Positions 1-10,653 of a stretch of 64,000 nucleotides of DNA are shown here, in pieces; the first letter of the stretch is position 1, and every line of letters starts with the position of its first letter. Made by a program: the position numbers and the translations under genes. Source of the stretch: Neoceratodus forsteri (taxonomy: Eukaryota; Chordata; Ceratodontiformes; Ceratodontidae); contig CM028131.1 of NCBI GenBank assembly GCA_016271365.2, forward strand, positions 283,710,001-283,774,000, read 5' to 3'. Below the pieces are notes generated by a model. It made no database searches, had not been told where the DNA came from, and was given only the letters and a program-made list of their open reading frames with translations.

Positions 1-3000
1 GACACAAGAGACTTTGAGGGGTCCTTAGTTCAAGTGCCTCGTGGGAAGGAAAACTGTGGTTCTTGTAGTTTTACAGGTTGGCGCCTAAACTGACTAATGG
101 GAGCACCAGAACTGTGACTGACAGCTCCCCTAGCCAACCTGATTACTAGAAAACCAGACTAGTTCAAGAACTGTTAGAAAAAAAGAGTTCAGTTGCTATT
201 AGAGCTGAGAGAGTGAGCAGCTTGAGCCATTGAGAGGCAGCTCCAGAAAAGGAGCTGTGGAGATCTGGCAGGGAAAGGCCTGATTTACCTTCCTTCCAGT
301 GTTTTCTAGTATTGGACTGCTTGATAGCAGTAATCAGACTAATCTGAAGCTAAGCTTTGAACTGTGACAGTTTGCCTGAGACTCTAAGAAGTGCAGATTG
401 AGATATTGGACTGAGAGACGCTCCTGTGAAGTGTTCGGACCAAGAGTTGTGTGAGAAACTGTTTTGAGAATTAAGAGGTTTGCTCAGTGAATCGACTGAA
501 ATAGTGAACCGACCTGAAACCGAATTGAAGAGGTAGAAAAGTGAATGCTGTTCTCATTAAATGTGCTGTAGGTTTATTGTGGGTCATGGCTTACTGTTCA
601 GGGACTCCTGCTTGCCAGCGAGGAGCCTTCTTTAGCAGTGACTGAACTGTCTGCCAGCAGGAGGTTGTCACCGGCCAACAAACTGAACTTTACCAGAAGT
701 GTTTATCCAGCCTTGGGCCTATACCAAATTTGGCCCAAGCCATCTATTTCTGCATCAGTGACTGTTTCCTCTGCGACAGACCAGATTGGGGATCCAGCCC
801 CCTGCGCACCAAGTAATCGCAGGTTGTGGCCACCTGGAGGGAAAGGCCGTAAAGCAGAGGTGAGTCGTGGAGGCCCAGCTTCCCCATGCTCTTCGGTTTC
901 CAGCAGCAGGTCTTCATATTGAAAGAGCTTCCTCAACCAACTGGTGTTTGAGTAAACTCAGGATAGCTCCCTGCAACTTTTCTTTGAATCTTTCTGTGGT
1001 ACCATCCGATTGCTCCAGTGTGTTTCAGAGTTACAAAGGACTGGGCCAACCGGCCCTGGATACAAATAACCAAAGCCTTGTTTATGCATGTTTAACTGCC
1101 TTTTCTTTCCATCAAGGGCCCCAACAACAGCTGCTATGCTGGCCATCCCCGGGCACTGATTATGGCCAGCCAGTGTAACAATCTGGGTGCCCAGTGATGT
1201 CAGACTGTTTACTGAGGGACTAGAGTTCATGCATGCATAGTAAACTGAATCAAATCTGTAAAGTAATCATTCTTCTAGATTCATGCCCCATCCTTGTTTA
1301 TGTCCCATCTCCTTAATAAACCTGACTTGCTGTTACATGTTTAAACTGGCTTATGACCATATTCTTAGTTGGTGTACGGTATTGAAAGTGCATTCTTGTC
1401 TTGCTAACATTGTCTTTACAGGGGGTTGCTGAAGACCAGTCCCTGGTGGTAAGTGCAAGGGGTGTGTGCATATCATTAATGCTCATTATTAACTGTTTGG
1501 CAACTACTGCCAAGGGTTATATACAAGGTATTTGGTTACTAGGCAGGTTTGTGTGTAGTTATAGCTTCCCAGAGGGCTAAACCAGGTTAGGTAGGTACCC
1601 CCACTATTATTACTCTGGGTGGAGGCACCATAATATTGAATCCAGACCCCTCAACCTGTGGTTAGAAGTACAGGCAAGGGTTGTAACCTTAAAGACAGTG
1701 CCACCTACGAGTTATGAATAAGTTTGCTGACTTTGTATTTTTTTTTTTTATTTATAAATGGGCTTGTCTGCAAGATGCTTTAAAAATGAGTGTTGATTTT
1801 TGTTGCCGGTTTCACAGTGTGTCATAGTCAAGCTTATTCACGTGTGTTGTCACTAAAAGCAATGTTTGTGCATTTATTATTTTATGTTTTTCTAACACAA
1901 GAGCATTATGTCAATTTTTCAATGTTGATTTGGAGTCATATGGTCTATGGGAGGTCCTTGTGGCTCTGGACACCTCATCATGGTGCCTGGTCTTTGTTTC
2001 GGTGGGCGAGGCACCACGTATTTATTTCTGTGCCTCCGTGCGCATTGTGGGGTGATGTTTGGTCCTGGAAGGTTGCCGTAGCAAAAGGATCATCGTTTGT
2101 AAATAGTAATGGTGACCACACTACTGGGCATGTGTGGCTGCTTGGAGAACAGGGATGGAAAAAGGGAAACTTGATGGAGCAGCTGATCTGTTTCCCGGGT
2201 TGGGTTTTCTGGCTCGGCCAGGCTCGGGACCATCACAAACAGGGAAAGAAATTTTAAATAATTAAAATAGTATAAACAGCTTTTGCTGGTCCGTGCTACT
2301 GGGCATGCGTGGCTGGCAAGTCTCAAGAGTTAAAGGGACAGTAGCTTCTTTTGGGGGAATGTAGTTTGGTGTCGGCTGGCACCATTGCCGGGGCAACATT
2401 GTAAATAGTTTTGGGACTTCATGTCCCACAGGGCACTGGGAAGCTCCGCTGGTTTGGCACCAGGTTGTTGGGTTCCTGATTGGATCACAGGGATTTGAGC
2501 ACCTGTTCAGGGGAGCAGATAAAAGGGCGTGATTTTGGCACCTAGGGGATTGATCTGGGTAGAGAGAAGAGAGAGGAGTCCAGAATGGGGCTGATTACCC
2601 GCTCAGCCATGCAGCTGGTTTATTTATTATTTTAGCAGGCTAGGCTACAAAGTGAGTCATGGCAGGGACGTGACAGCTGTCATCGATTTTGGGGAGCCCT
2701 GGGTAATGGGGCTAGCCTGCGTTTTTGGTCCCTTGAGAGGGAGAAAAGGAAAGTTTGCTGCCACAATGGGAGCACAGAGTGAGGGATAAAAAAGAGCTAC
2801 TGACTGTAGGTTTAACCCTCCTGAGAGAGACTGAAAAAGGAAGGGTGCTGCCTGCACGGAAGCACTGAGGAAAGGACTGAACCATGAGGTGAAGGGGAAT
2901 AGTAGGGGGCCAGGGATCCTGAGGCAAGCCCCTGCTCCTATTCTGCCCTCAGTCTGGGTCTCTTTATTCCTTGGCTATTCACCCACAATAGGAGTGTACA

Positions 3001-4026
3001 AAGAGGGTGGTTTTCTGTAGCCGGCCCCCACCCCCGGAGGTCCATACTCCTTGCTGGGAGCTAAGAGAGAAGCTGGAGAAAATAGGAAGTTTTTACTGTC
3101 TGCTGTTTAGGGGCCTGATTCAACCTCCAGTGGTTTTGCTGCCTGCATTTGGACTTTAGCTACCTCAGCTATGGGTAGCAGTCTGAATTAACTTGCTCAC
3201 ATTTGTGACCTCTGCGGTTCAGTGCACCACTAGCCAAAATGTGGCCTACCCGGTTTAAGCAACTGTACTGTTTTGTTTGCTTCATGGAGTGACTGTTCCT
3301 GTTTTATTAACTGTTCATTAAATGGGATCCCCTGTTGTATGCAGTTTTGATGTTTGCCTTATTTTGTTGGAGAAACGGTTTTGCTGCTAAAAGAAGTTTG
3401 CGTGTTCCAGGGTTGATCCCAAAAGGAACGTGCATCATCGAGGAACATGTGCACCATTGGGGAGGAAGTCTTTGAGAGGCCTGTGTGGTGAAGACTGTCT
3501 ACAAAGGCCAGCCAGTGAAGTAGGCAAGGCCAGGCAGGTGAACATTCAGAGGTCTTCATCATTTCAGTGATCCAGTTCGCTGATCGGGATGACTGAGGGC
3601 ACGCCTGATGGAGTACATCCATCACAAGTACCACCTGTGGGACACAAGTACTGTTTTCCTATTTTATTCTGGACTGTGTTTACTTGGGCTGTACAGTGCC
3701 CCCCCAATGTACCATCCGGATATCCCTAGACGGGGTGGGGGTGCTTACATATGCTTTTTACAGTCATGTCTCTAGCCTAGCGCCTGAGTCTGTATATAAT
3801 ACAAGTTAAATTTCAGGCTAAATAGAGCATCTCAGAGACGTCAGCAAAGGTCACTCCGAAAGAAGCACAGACCACATCAATCTTGTTTTTAAAACAGCTG
3901 AATCAGTTCCTCTTTTACTTAATAACGCAAAGACAGGCAGCTTAGAAAGCAGAATATATATCTCCACAGAGTATATGTCTTGTTTTTAGTACCCGCTGGT
4001 ATCTGTATTAAACAAATCTGATAGGT
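1..4026. other. Unassigned DNA, no gene recognised
   Basis: No open frame here resembles a known protein. The stretch holds a T-run near 1,741-1,751, a TATA-like ATAAAAG near 2,519 and an ATTAAA polyadenylation-like signal near 3,311. These two signals, about 800 bases apart, would suit an LTR, but I found no matching partner copy and no clean TG...CA ends with a target duplication. The first 100 bases contain TTGGCGCC (78-85), which looks like part of a retroelement primer-binding site, but nothing around it supports that. Confidence 0.4.
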
Positions 4027-4132
4027 AAAACAAAAGCTGAAGCACTTTTCAATTACAAATATGACCTTGGCATTTATATAGCAGCTGATGAGTAATTATA
4101 AAGTAAAGATCACGACATGCAGAATAAAGTGC
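4027..4132 (+). repeat. Direct repeat, copy 1
   Basis: This stretch, starting AAAACAAAAGCTGAAGCACT, recurs at 4,337-4,442 with about a dozen substitutions and an offset of 310 bases. Both copies end at a shared AGAATAAAGTGC. It is a local, already diverged duplication. I do not recognise its family. Confidence 0.8.
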
Positions 4133-4336
4133 TATGCTGTAGTGGAGAAAAATGTGTGCAGAGCCATGCTGTATCTTGGCAGAGCCCAATGCAAATATTA
4201 TATACAGTTATGTAGTTCTTTCTGAATGAAAGTCAAAACAGTCTCATAGTCCACATCATACAGCAGTGTAAACATGAGCCACTTCAAATCAATCTGTAGG
4301 TGAGCACTTTAGATTGCAAGAGCAAAGCTGAGAATT

Positions 4337-4442
4337 AAAACAAAAGCTGAAGCACTTTTCAATAACAAATCTGACCTTGGCATACATACAGCAGCTGTTG
4401 AATAATTCTAAAGTGCAGATCACAACGTGCAGAATAAAGTGC
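4337..4442 (+). repeat. Direct repeat, copy 2
   Basis: Second copy of the 106-base direct repeat at 4,027-4,132, in the same orientation. It ends about 50 bases before a CR1 3' tail. Confidence 0.8.
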
Positions 4443-4492
4443 CTTTCTTAAAAGACAAATCTCAGTTGTAGCAGCTCTAATGATAAGGCAAG

Positions 4493-4875
4493 ACATAGAA
4501 ACATAGAAATATAGACTTTGATGGCAGATAAGGACCTCTTGTCCCACCTAGTCTGCCTATTTCCCTACCTAGAGAATAAGCTACAGATCCTAGTTAACCA
4601 ACAGCCTATTTCTTCCTACCGCCCCACAAGAATTGCCTTATGTCTGTCCCATGGATTCTTGAATTCTCCCACAGTTTTAGACCCCACAACCTCCTCAGGA
4701 AGGCTGTTCCATGCATCCACTACCCTCTCTGTGAAAAAATACTTCCTCACATTGCCCCTGAACTGCCCCCCCATCTTCAAATTGTGTCCCCTTGTTCTTG
4801 CACATCTCTTTTTCTGAAAGATGCCCCACAGGATGTAGCATTTTAGAGACTGTCTGGAGGTGCATATAGCACACA
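4493..4875 (-). mobile_element. CR1-like LINE, 3' end fragment
   Basis: On the plus strand the copy opens with the reversed tail ACATAGAAACATAGAAATATAG, followed by a GATGGCAGATAAGG stretch shared with the CR1 copies at 48,150 and 61,608. On the minus strand 4,616-4,876 encodes the C-terminal end of a CR1 ORF2: a RTRGHNLK segment, then VRKYFFTERVVDAWNSLPEE, then a FKN..D.H ending. Only this 3' end is present, as in most CR1 copies, which are heavily 5'-truncated. The reverse transcriptase and endonuclease domains are missing, so it is inert. Confidence 0.9.
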
Positions 4876-6889
4876 AAATATTTTATGGGGCCACAAGAGA
4901 ATAGGGTTTATAATGTGGAATTCTCTTTGGAAAAATCCTGCTCTGTTGCGATTAAATGACAGATATATGCATATAGCCTTCACAGGGCAGTCATGTCCAA
5001 ATCTATATAAAGAGGCAGTTCATAGACTCGGCTAGGTAAACGCTTGGAAATAGTGTTGAATAGTCTGGAATGTGCCTGTTACGGTTCAGCAAAAAAATAA
5101 TTTTTTTTTGTTCAAAGAAACCACAAGGTGCACTTTTTTAGAGTGATATAGTATTTGGCTAGGAGCAGAATAGGTGGGTTGTGCAAGGGAATATGTAAAG
5201 TCCATCTTGGATTGCTAAAGAACAGCGAGAGGTATACAACCCTGTATCCAGATGTACTGGACTGGGTATGCACACCCAAACTCAGCCAGGCTTAGGAAAA
5301 AAGTAGCCTCAACCCAAACACGGGTACAGTGATAGTGCTGTGTCATAGATGCTGGTAAATGCATTCAAAAATTTGTAGAATGGCTCTCAGCCAGTGTTGA
5401 AATAAATGCTAGGCAGTATGCAACATACACAATCTGAGTTCAAACAGGCAGGTGAACAGAACAAAATTAAATATACTTGCAGAAAGTGCCTCTGTTAGCG
5501 TGTATTCAGAAAGACAGAGATAAGTTCTGCTACTCCTAAGGGACAGTTAATTCCAATATGTCCTATGTTATAATATAATATGATATAACAAAAGCAATGT
5601 TGTTATACGAATGTTGTTGAGCTTTCAATATTTGTTTTATCCTTTTTGGAGTGGGTGGGAGCGGGAAGCTTGGAACCTCTCACTGCTGTGTTGCTGTTAC
5701 AATTGTAAGTAATGTGCTGGATTGGCTGTATTATGCAGCAGCCTCAACTGAGGGGTGGGAGACAGGGGCATCAGGATTAGGGCTGGGAGAACTCAGTAAA
5801 GTTCTGACCCTTATTAAATAAGAACTGGAACTTGGTGGAGTTCTGATTCATTCTGATTAGTACTTATTAGTTCTGATTATTTATAAATATTTGAAGAAAT
5901 GCAAAAAAATGCATAAAAATGGTCAAAGTCGGTCATATTTAACACAGAGGTCCAAAGGAAATAATTGAATGTATTATTTGTATAAAAATTACAGTAAAAC
6001 TGCTAAATAAAAGCAATAACTGCTAGCTGCTTCTTGGCTGGCCTCTATCGGTGGCATATCCTGCTTGGTCCTGTGACGTAAGTGTGCTGGGAGAGAGAGA
6101 GATGAAGAAAGAGAGAGAGAGAAAGAGAGAGACAGACAAATGCAAGTGCTATTGTACCACTAAGCAATACCAAGCACTGCAGGCAGCTAAGATATTTTTT
6201 TAACAATGCTGCTGACTGTGTGGGTATTATTTTGATGGATGTTCTAGTCAGAGCAAACCAGGCGAAATAAATGAATGATCAAAATGAGCAGCAGTAAGAG
6301 CCCACCCATCCTACCCATGTGAATGATGCAACTACATCGCATGTCCCAGTACTGTGGTATGGTATATTACCTGGTCCAACAGGTGGTAATGTTGTTTTCG
6401 ACTGCTTCTACTGATCAACACACAAATACATGGGTGTAGGCAGGCATACTCCAAGCACTCCATGGTGTGCAATTTTTTTTAAGGGGGGTAGCAAATAGGC
6501 TCTGAACTGTATCCTTTTTCCATGAAAACTAACAAAGAAAATACTGAACCTTTCTGTAATTTTATTCATAGGAGTCGAAACTAGAAGGACTGGTCACTAA
6601 TACTCTCTTTGCATCCCAAGGACAATACAGCTTTACAGGCTCTGGACTGGTATGTGGGTGTCTTAGGGAACAATGCATGGCATTTGTATTTACCCATGCA
6701 TGGCAACAACCACTGTCATGGGATACAAAAGTTGTATTTATTGTGCCAAATGAGGCAACAAACATGGTCCTGGTGTACATTTGTATATTGTCTGGCTACA
6801 CCGGGGGTAACTCACCCTAACTAGGGGCACTTGGTGTGCAGATCTGAAATCCCTTGCTACACCCCTACACACAATACATTATATATTAC
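4876..6889. other. Unassigned DNA with a (GA)n run
   Basis: About 2 kb with no frame I recognise. It contains a purine microsatellite (GAGA with interruptions) at about 6,090-6,136 and AT-rich stretches near 5,560-5,600 and 5,870-6,010. I found no long terminal repeats, no tRNA-like structure and no LINE tail. Confidence 0.5.
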
Positions 6890-7222
6890 AATATTTCTGT
6901 GTTGCCCCCAGTAGTCTCTCTCTCTCTCCCCCCCCGGATGGCACAAGTCAAAGATTTATTTTTCCAGCCTGCCCTTGCCCTATCTGTACACACACAGCCA
7001 CACTGAGGCCAAGAATAAACTTTGTGATTTTTATGACTGTAAAATGTCTCTTTGTTCCCCAGTAATCTCTTTCTCTCTTTCTCAACTTTGGATGGCATAA
7101 GTCAAAGATTTATTTTGCCAGCCTGCTCTGTGTACACACACACACACACACACTCACTGAGGCCAAGATGAGCTTTAATTGTGATTTCTGTGACTGTAAC
7201 ATTTGTCTGTGGCCCCCAGTAG

Positions 7223-7255
<33 letters not shown>

Positions 7256-7415
7256 GTCTCTCTCTCCCCTCTCTGGATGACACAAGTCAAAGATTTATTT
7301 TGTCAGCCTGCCCTTGCCCTACACACACTCACACAGCCACATTGAGGGCCAGAAACAAAACAAAAACTTTTATTTGGAATTTCTGGGACTGTAAAATTTC
7401 TCATGCCCCCCCCAT

Positions 7416-7454
<39 letters not shown>

Positions 7455-7599
7455 TCTGGACCTGGATGGCACAAGTCAAAGATTTATTATGCTAGCCTGC
7501 CCTTGTCCTGTACACACAGCCACATTGAGGCCAAGAAAAGAAAAAAAATATTTTATTTGGGATTTCTGGGACTGTAAAATTTCTCTTGGGCCTCCCAGT

Positions 7600-7648
<49 letters not shown>

Positions 7649-7794
7649 ATGTGGAATGGCACAAGTCAAAGATTTTGCCATCCTACCCTTGCTCAGTATA
7701 CACACACAGCCACACTGTCTGAGGTCAAGAAAACAATAAACTTTTAATTGGGATTTTCTATAACTGTAACATTTCTCTAGGGACCCCAGTAGTC
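6890..7794 (+). repeat. CT/CA-rich minisatellite, about 150-195 bp units
   Basis: Five successive units share the order: CCCAGTAGTCTC, a (CT)n run of variable length, GGATGGCACAAGTCAAAGAT, CCAGCCTGCCCTTG, a short CA-rich run with CACAGCCACA, TGAGGCCAAGA, then GATTT..GACTGTAA. Starts of the CAGTA(G/A)TCT block fall near 6,909, 7,060, 7,217, 7,411, 7,597 and 7,786. The period grows from about 150 to about 190 bases, mostly because the CT runs lengthen. The array stops inside a unit at about 7,794, where a CR1 tail starts, and resumes at about 14,545. The long plus-strand open frame over it (7,168-7,722) is a by-product of (TCTC)n and not a gene. Confidence 0.9.
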
Positions 7795-7959
7795 TTACTT
7801 TTACTTGGTATTACTTGGTATGAAAGAACAGAAGAAGGCCAGAGCCCATCGAGACTGTTCCCCACACTATGTGGGACATTATTTATCTATTATCCCGCAA
7901 CCAAACATCTAATTTGTTTTTAAAGACAGTGGCACTAGTTGCCTCTACCAATTCTTGTG

Positions 7960-10598
7960 GCAAGGTGTTCCATACAATGGATGCTCTTATTGGAAAAAAG
8001 TTTCCCCTTTTGCTGGTTTTATAAGGTTTTACTTCAAGCTGTTTATTATGCAGTCTCGGAACATGTCTCCTTTTAGACCATATTTTTCCATTAGATCTGG
8101 TGAATTTATTAAATTAAAAACCATAAGCATATCACCTCTTAATCTTCTAGTTTGAAGAGAGAAGAGACCAGTATCTTTTAATCTGTTCTGATAATCCAAG
8201 TTTGTTAATCTTGGAATCATTCTAGTTACTCTCCTTTGAACCTGTTCAAGAATTGCTATGTCTTTTTTTTGGTTTGGATTCCAGAAGAGGGAGCCATAGC
8301 CTAGATACGGTCTAATGTATGCCCTATACAATGGAATAAGGCATTGTTCACTGTGATTAACAAAAGTGTGTTTTATTTGCCTCAAAAGTCTGTTGGTCAT
8401 GCAAGCAGTTCTAACACAGTGATCATTTGATGTAAGTTTGCACTACTAAAAATTTGTCTTGATTAAACTGCATATGATTTTCATTCGCCCAAAGTGTTAA
8501 TTTTTCCAAATCCTTCTTTAATGCAGAAATATTTTCTTGGTTATTAACCTTGCCCCCCAATTTAGTATCATCTGCAAATTTAACCATGAAGTTATGTGGC
8601 CCTGTTTGTAAATCACTGATAAAGAGATTAAACAATGTTGGCCCCAAGACCGGCCCCGTGGTACACCACTTGTCACACTACCCGAATCAGACAAGATATC
8701 ATTAATTCTGACTCTCTGAGAATGATTTGTCAACCAGTTTAAAGTCCAGTTGACAATATCAGGTGACAAACCTAGATTCTGCATTTTAGTAATGAGTTTT
8801 TCATATGAGACTTTATTGAAAGCTCTACTAAAGTCCCAAAGAATTACATCAGTAGGGATACCCACATATAGTACAGCACTTATATTATTGTAAAAAGATA
8901 TCAGATTGGTGGTGCAGGAATACTTGGGAGTAAACCCATGCTGATTTGAATTATAAATTCCTAATTTTTTACAATCTTGATCTATTAAAGACTTCATTAC
9001 TCGTTCCATTAAGTTATCAGCCACTGAGGTCAGGCTAATTGGACGATAATTTTGCACAGAACCTATATTGCCTTTTTTAAATATGGGAGTAAATATTGCT
9101 GAACACCAATCATTTGGTACAATGCTTTCTTGTAAGGATTTGTTGAAGATAATTGACAAAGGTATAGAAATATTTATAGAGGTTTCAATCAGAAACCATG
9201 GATGAATACCGTCTGGGCCTGGACTAGTATTTTTTAGTAGTTTTTTGATAGCCTGTGTAATGTTAGTTGGATAGAACCTATGATAATCTATGTGGTGAAC
9301 TTTAAATGTACTAGTAGGTGATTTTTGAGAGAAGACAGAACAAAAGTACTTATTAAAGAGATTTGAGGTTTCTATATCAGATAGAGAAGAGCCATTGGTT
9401 ATAATGGGACCAATGGTCCTTGATACACCTTTTTTACTATTTATATAGGAGAAAAGAGATTTGTGACAGTCTTTTTTGTGAGTTAGTTTGAATTCTAGCT
9501 TATTTTTTTCCAATTTAATAGAATTTTTTAAGTTTTTCACAGATGGTCTGTATTTATGTAATAGAGTAGTTTTAAATGGAACAGAACTATTCTTAAGTTT
9601 CCTAAAAAGTTTCATTTTTATTTTAATCTGATTTTTAATTTTCTTGTTGAACCAAGGGGGAATTTTTCCTTTATTATTAAATTTCCTCTTAGATGGAATA
9701 AAGGTATTTTCCAAATAATGTACAATGTTTTTAAAACAGTCCCAAGCTTGCTGTGTTGTACAATTAGGAAGATTAGATTCCCAGTTTATGTTTTGTAAGT
9801 ATTCATTGATTTTAGAAACATTTGCTTTATTATAATTTTTTTGTACAGTATAACTTCCTTTGTGTAGTTTTAAACTGTTGAATTTCAAAAAGAATAGATG
9901 AGTGATCACTGGTCCCAAGTGGATCCCAAATTTGTAAATTTCCTATTTGTTGCTCTATGTTAGTAAATAATAGATCCAAAATATTAGGACGTCGAGTGGG
10001 TTCAGTAACAAGTTGTTGTAATCCAGTACTAACTACCACATCTATTAGTCCTTTCTCGGCATAGGACTGTCCTGAGAATGAGTCCCAGTTAATATGAGGG
10101 AGTTAAAGTCACCAAATATTACAGTATCTTGAGATTCTGAAAATGTGTAATTTCTTTAAACATATCAGTTGTATAATCTGAATTTGCAGATGGAGGTAGA
10201 TAGATGTTACCAATAGTCATACAGGACTGCTCCTTCAATAAGATTTTAACCCATATACTTTCCAAAGGAAAGGGAGAACATACTTCAAAAGAAGGAATAT
10301 CATTTCGTATGTACATACAAACTCCACCGGTTTGCTTATCTAATCTGTTTTTATGATATAATTTATAACCTGGAATTTCTCTGGACCAAATTAAGGATGC
10401 GTCCCACCAAGTTTCAGTTACTCCCACCACACCTATATTTAAAGTTTTACATTTGGCTTCGAGTTCTGCAAATTTGAATTGGTTTAAAGATCTTGCATTC
10501 AAAGCTAGGAATTTACATTTAGCTGTAATAATAGTTTGGTAAGTATTCAGAGACTTGGGAATAGACCCATTCTCCCCCATTGTTTTTAGTTTAAACAA
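7960..10598 (-). pseudogene. CR1 ORF2: endonuclease and reverse transcriptase (broken)
   Basis: The order from the N-terminus is as follows. An APE-type endonuclease at 10,598-10,119 has the start motif LNARSLNQ, then VTETWWD and GGVCMYIR. The endonuclease end at 10,039-9,830 has LVTEPTR and SDHSSI. A basic linker with IPPWFNKKIK and the reverse transcriptase follow at 9,918-8,423, with GPDGIHPWFL, NYRPISLTSV, QHGFTPKYSC, DFSRAFNKV and SGVPRG. The catalytic FADD is at about 8,570. A C-terminal region at 8,400-8,029 has YIRPYLGYGSLFW and QRRVTRMIP. The reading frame shifts near 10,050, 9,850, 8,650 and 8,420. In a working element this protein nicks the target and copies the LINE RNA there. Minus-strand neighbours and tail all agree with CR1. 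Confidence 0.92.
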
Positions 10599-10653
10599 TG
10601 ATTTATGATTTTAGTGATACTTTTCCCCATAAGTGTACTACCCCTATGACTGA
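10590..10653 (-). pseudogene. C-terminal end of CR1 ORF1, cut off by an insertion
   Basis: Read on the minus strand, this short piece gives SHRGSTLMGKSITKIINHCL and a stop. That is the expected end of a CR1 ORF1 protein just after the esterase block DGLHF. The DGLHF itself lies 2.8 kb away at 13,500-13,515, beyond the inserted second CR1. The two pieces join in frame across a CTGA duplication (10,650-10,653 and 13,495-13,498). This is the best evidence that the second CR1 landed within the ORF1 of the first. Confidence 0.85.

Noticed and set aside
78..85. TTGGCGCC as a primer-binding site after an LTR end (TTTTACA)
   Set aside because: Only a short match, with the supposed LTR off the window and no downstream gag.
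5770..5830. TAGGGCTGGGAGAA, which resembles a hAT transposon end
   Set aside because: No inverted partner and no 8-base target duplication found in the following 2 kb.
7168..7722. A 184-codon open frame rich in Ser and Leu
   Set aside because: It is the translation of (TCTC)n runs in the minisatellite; no domain and no similar frame in the other copy of the unit.
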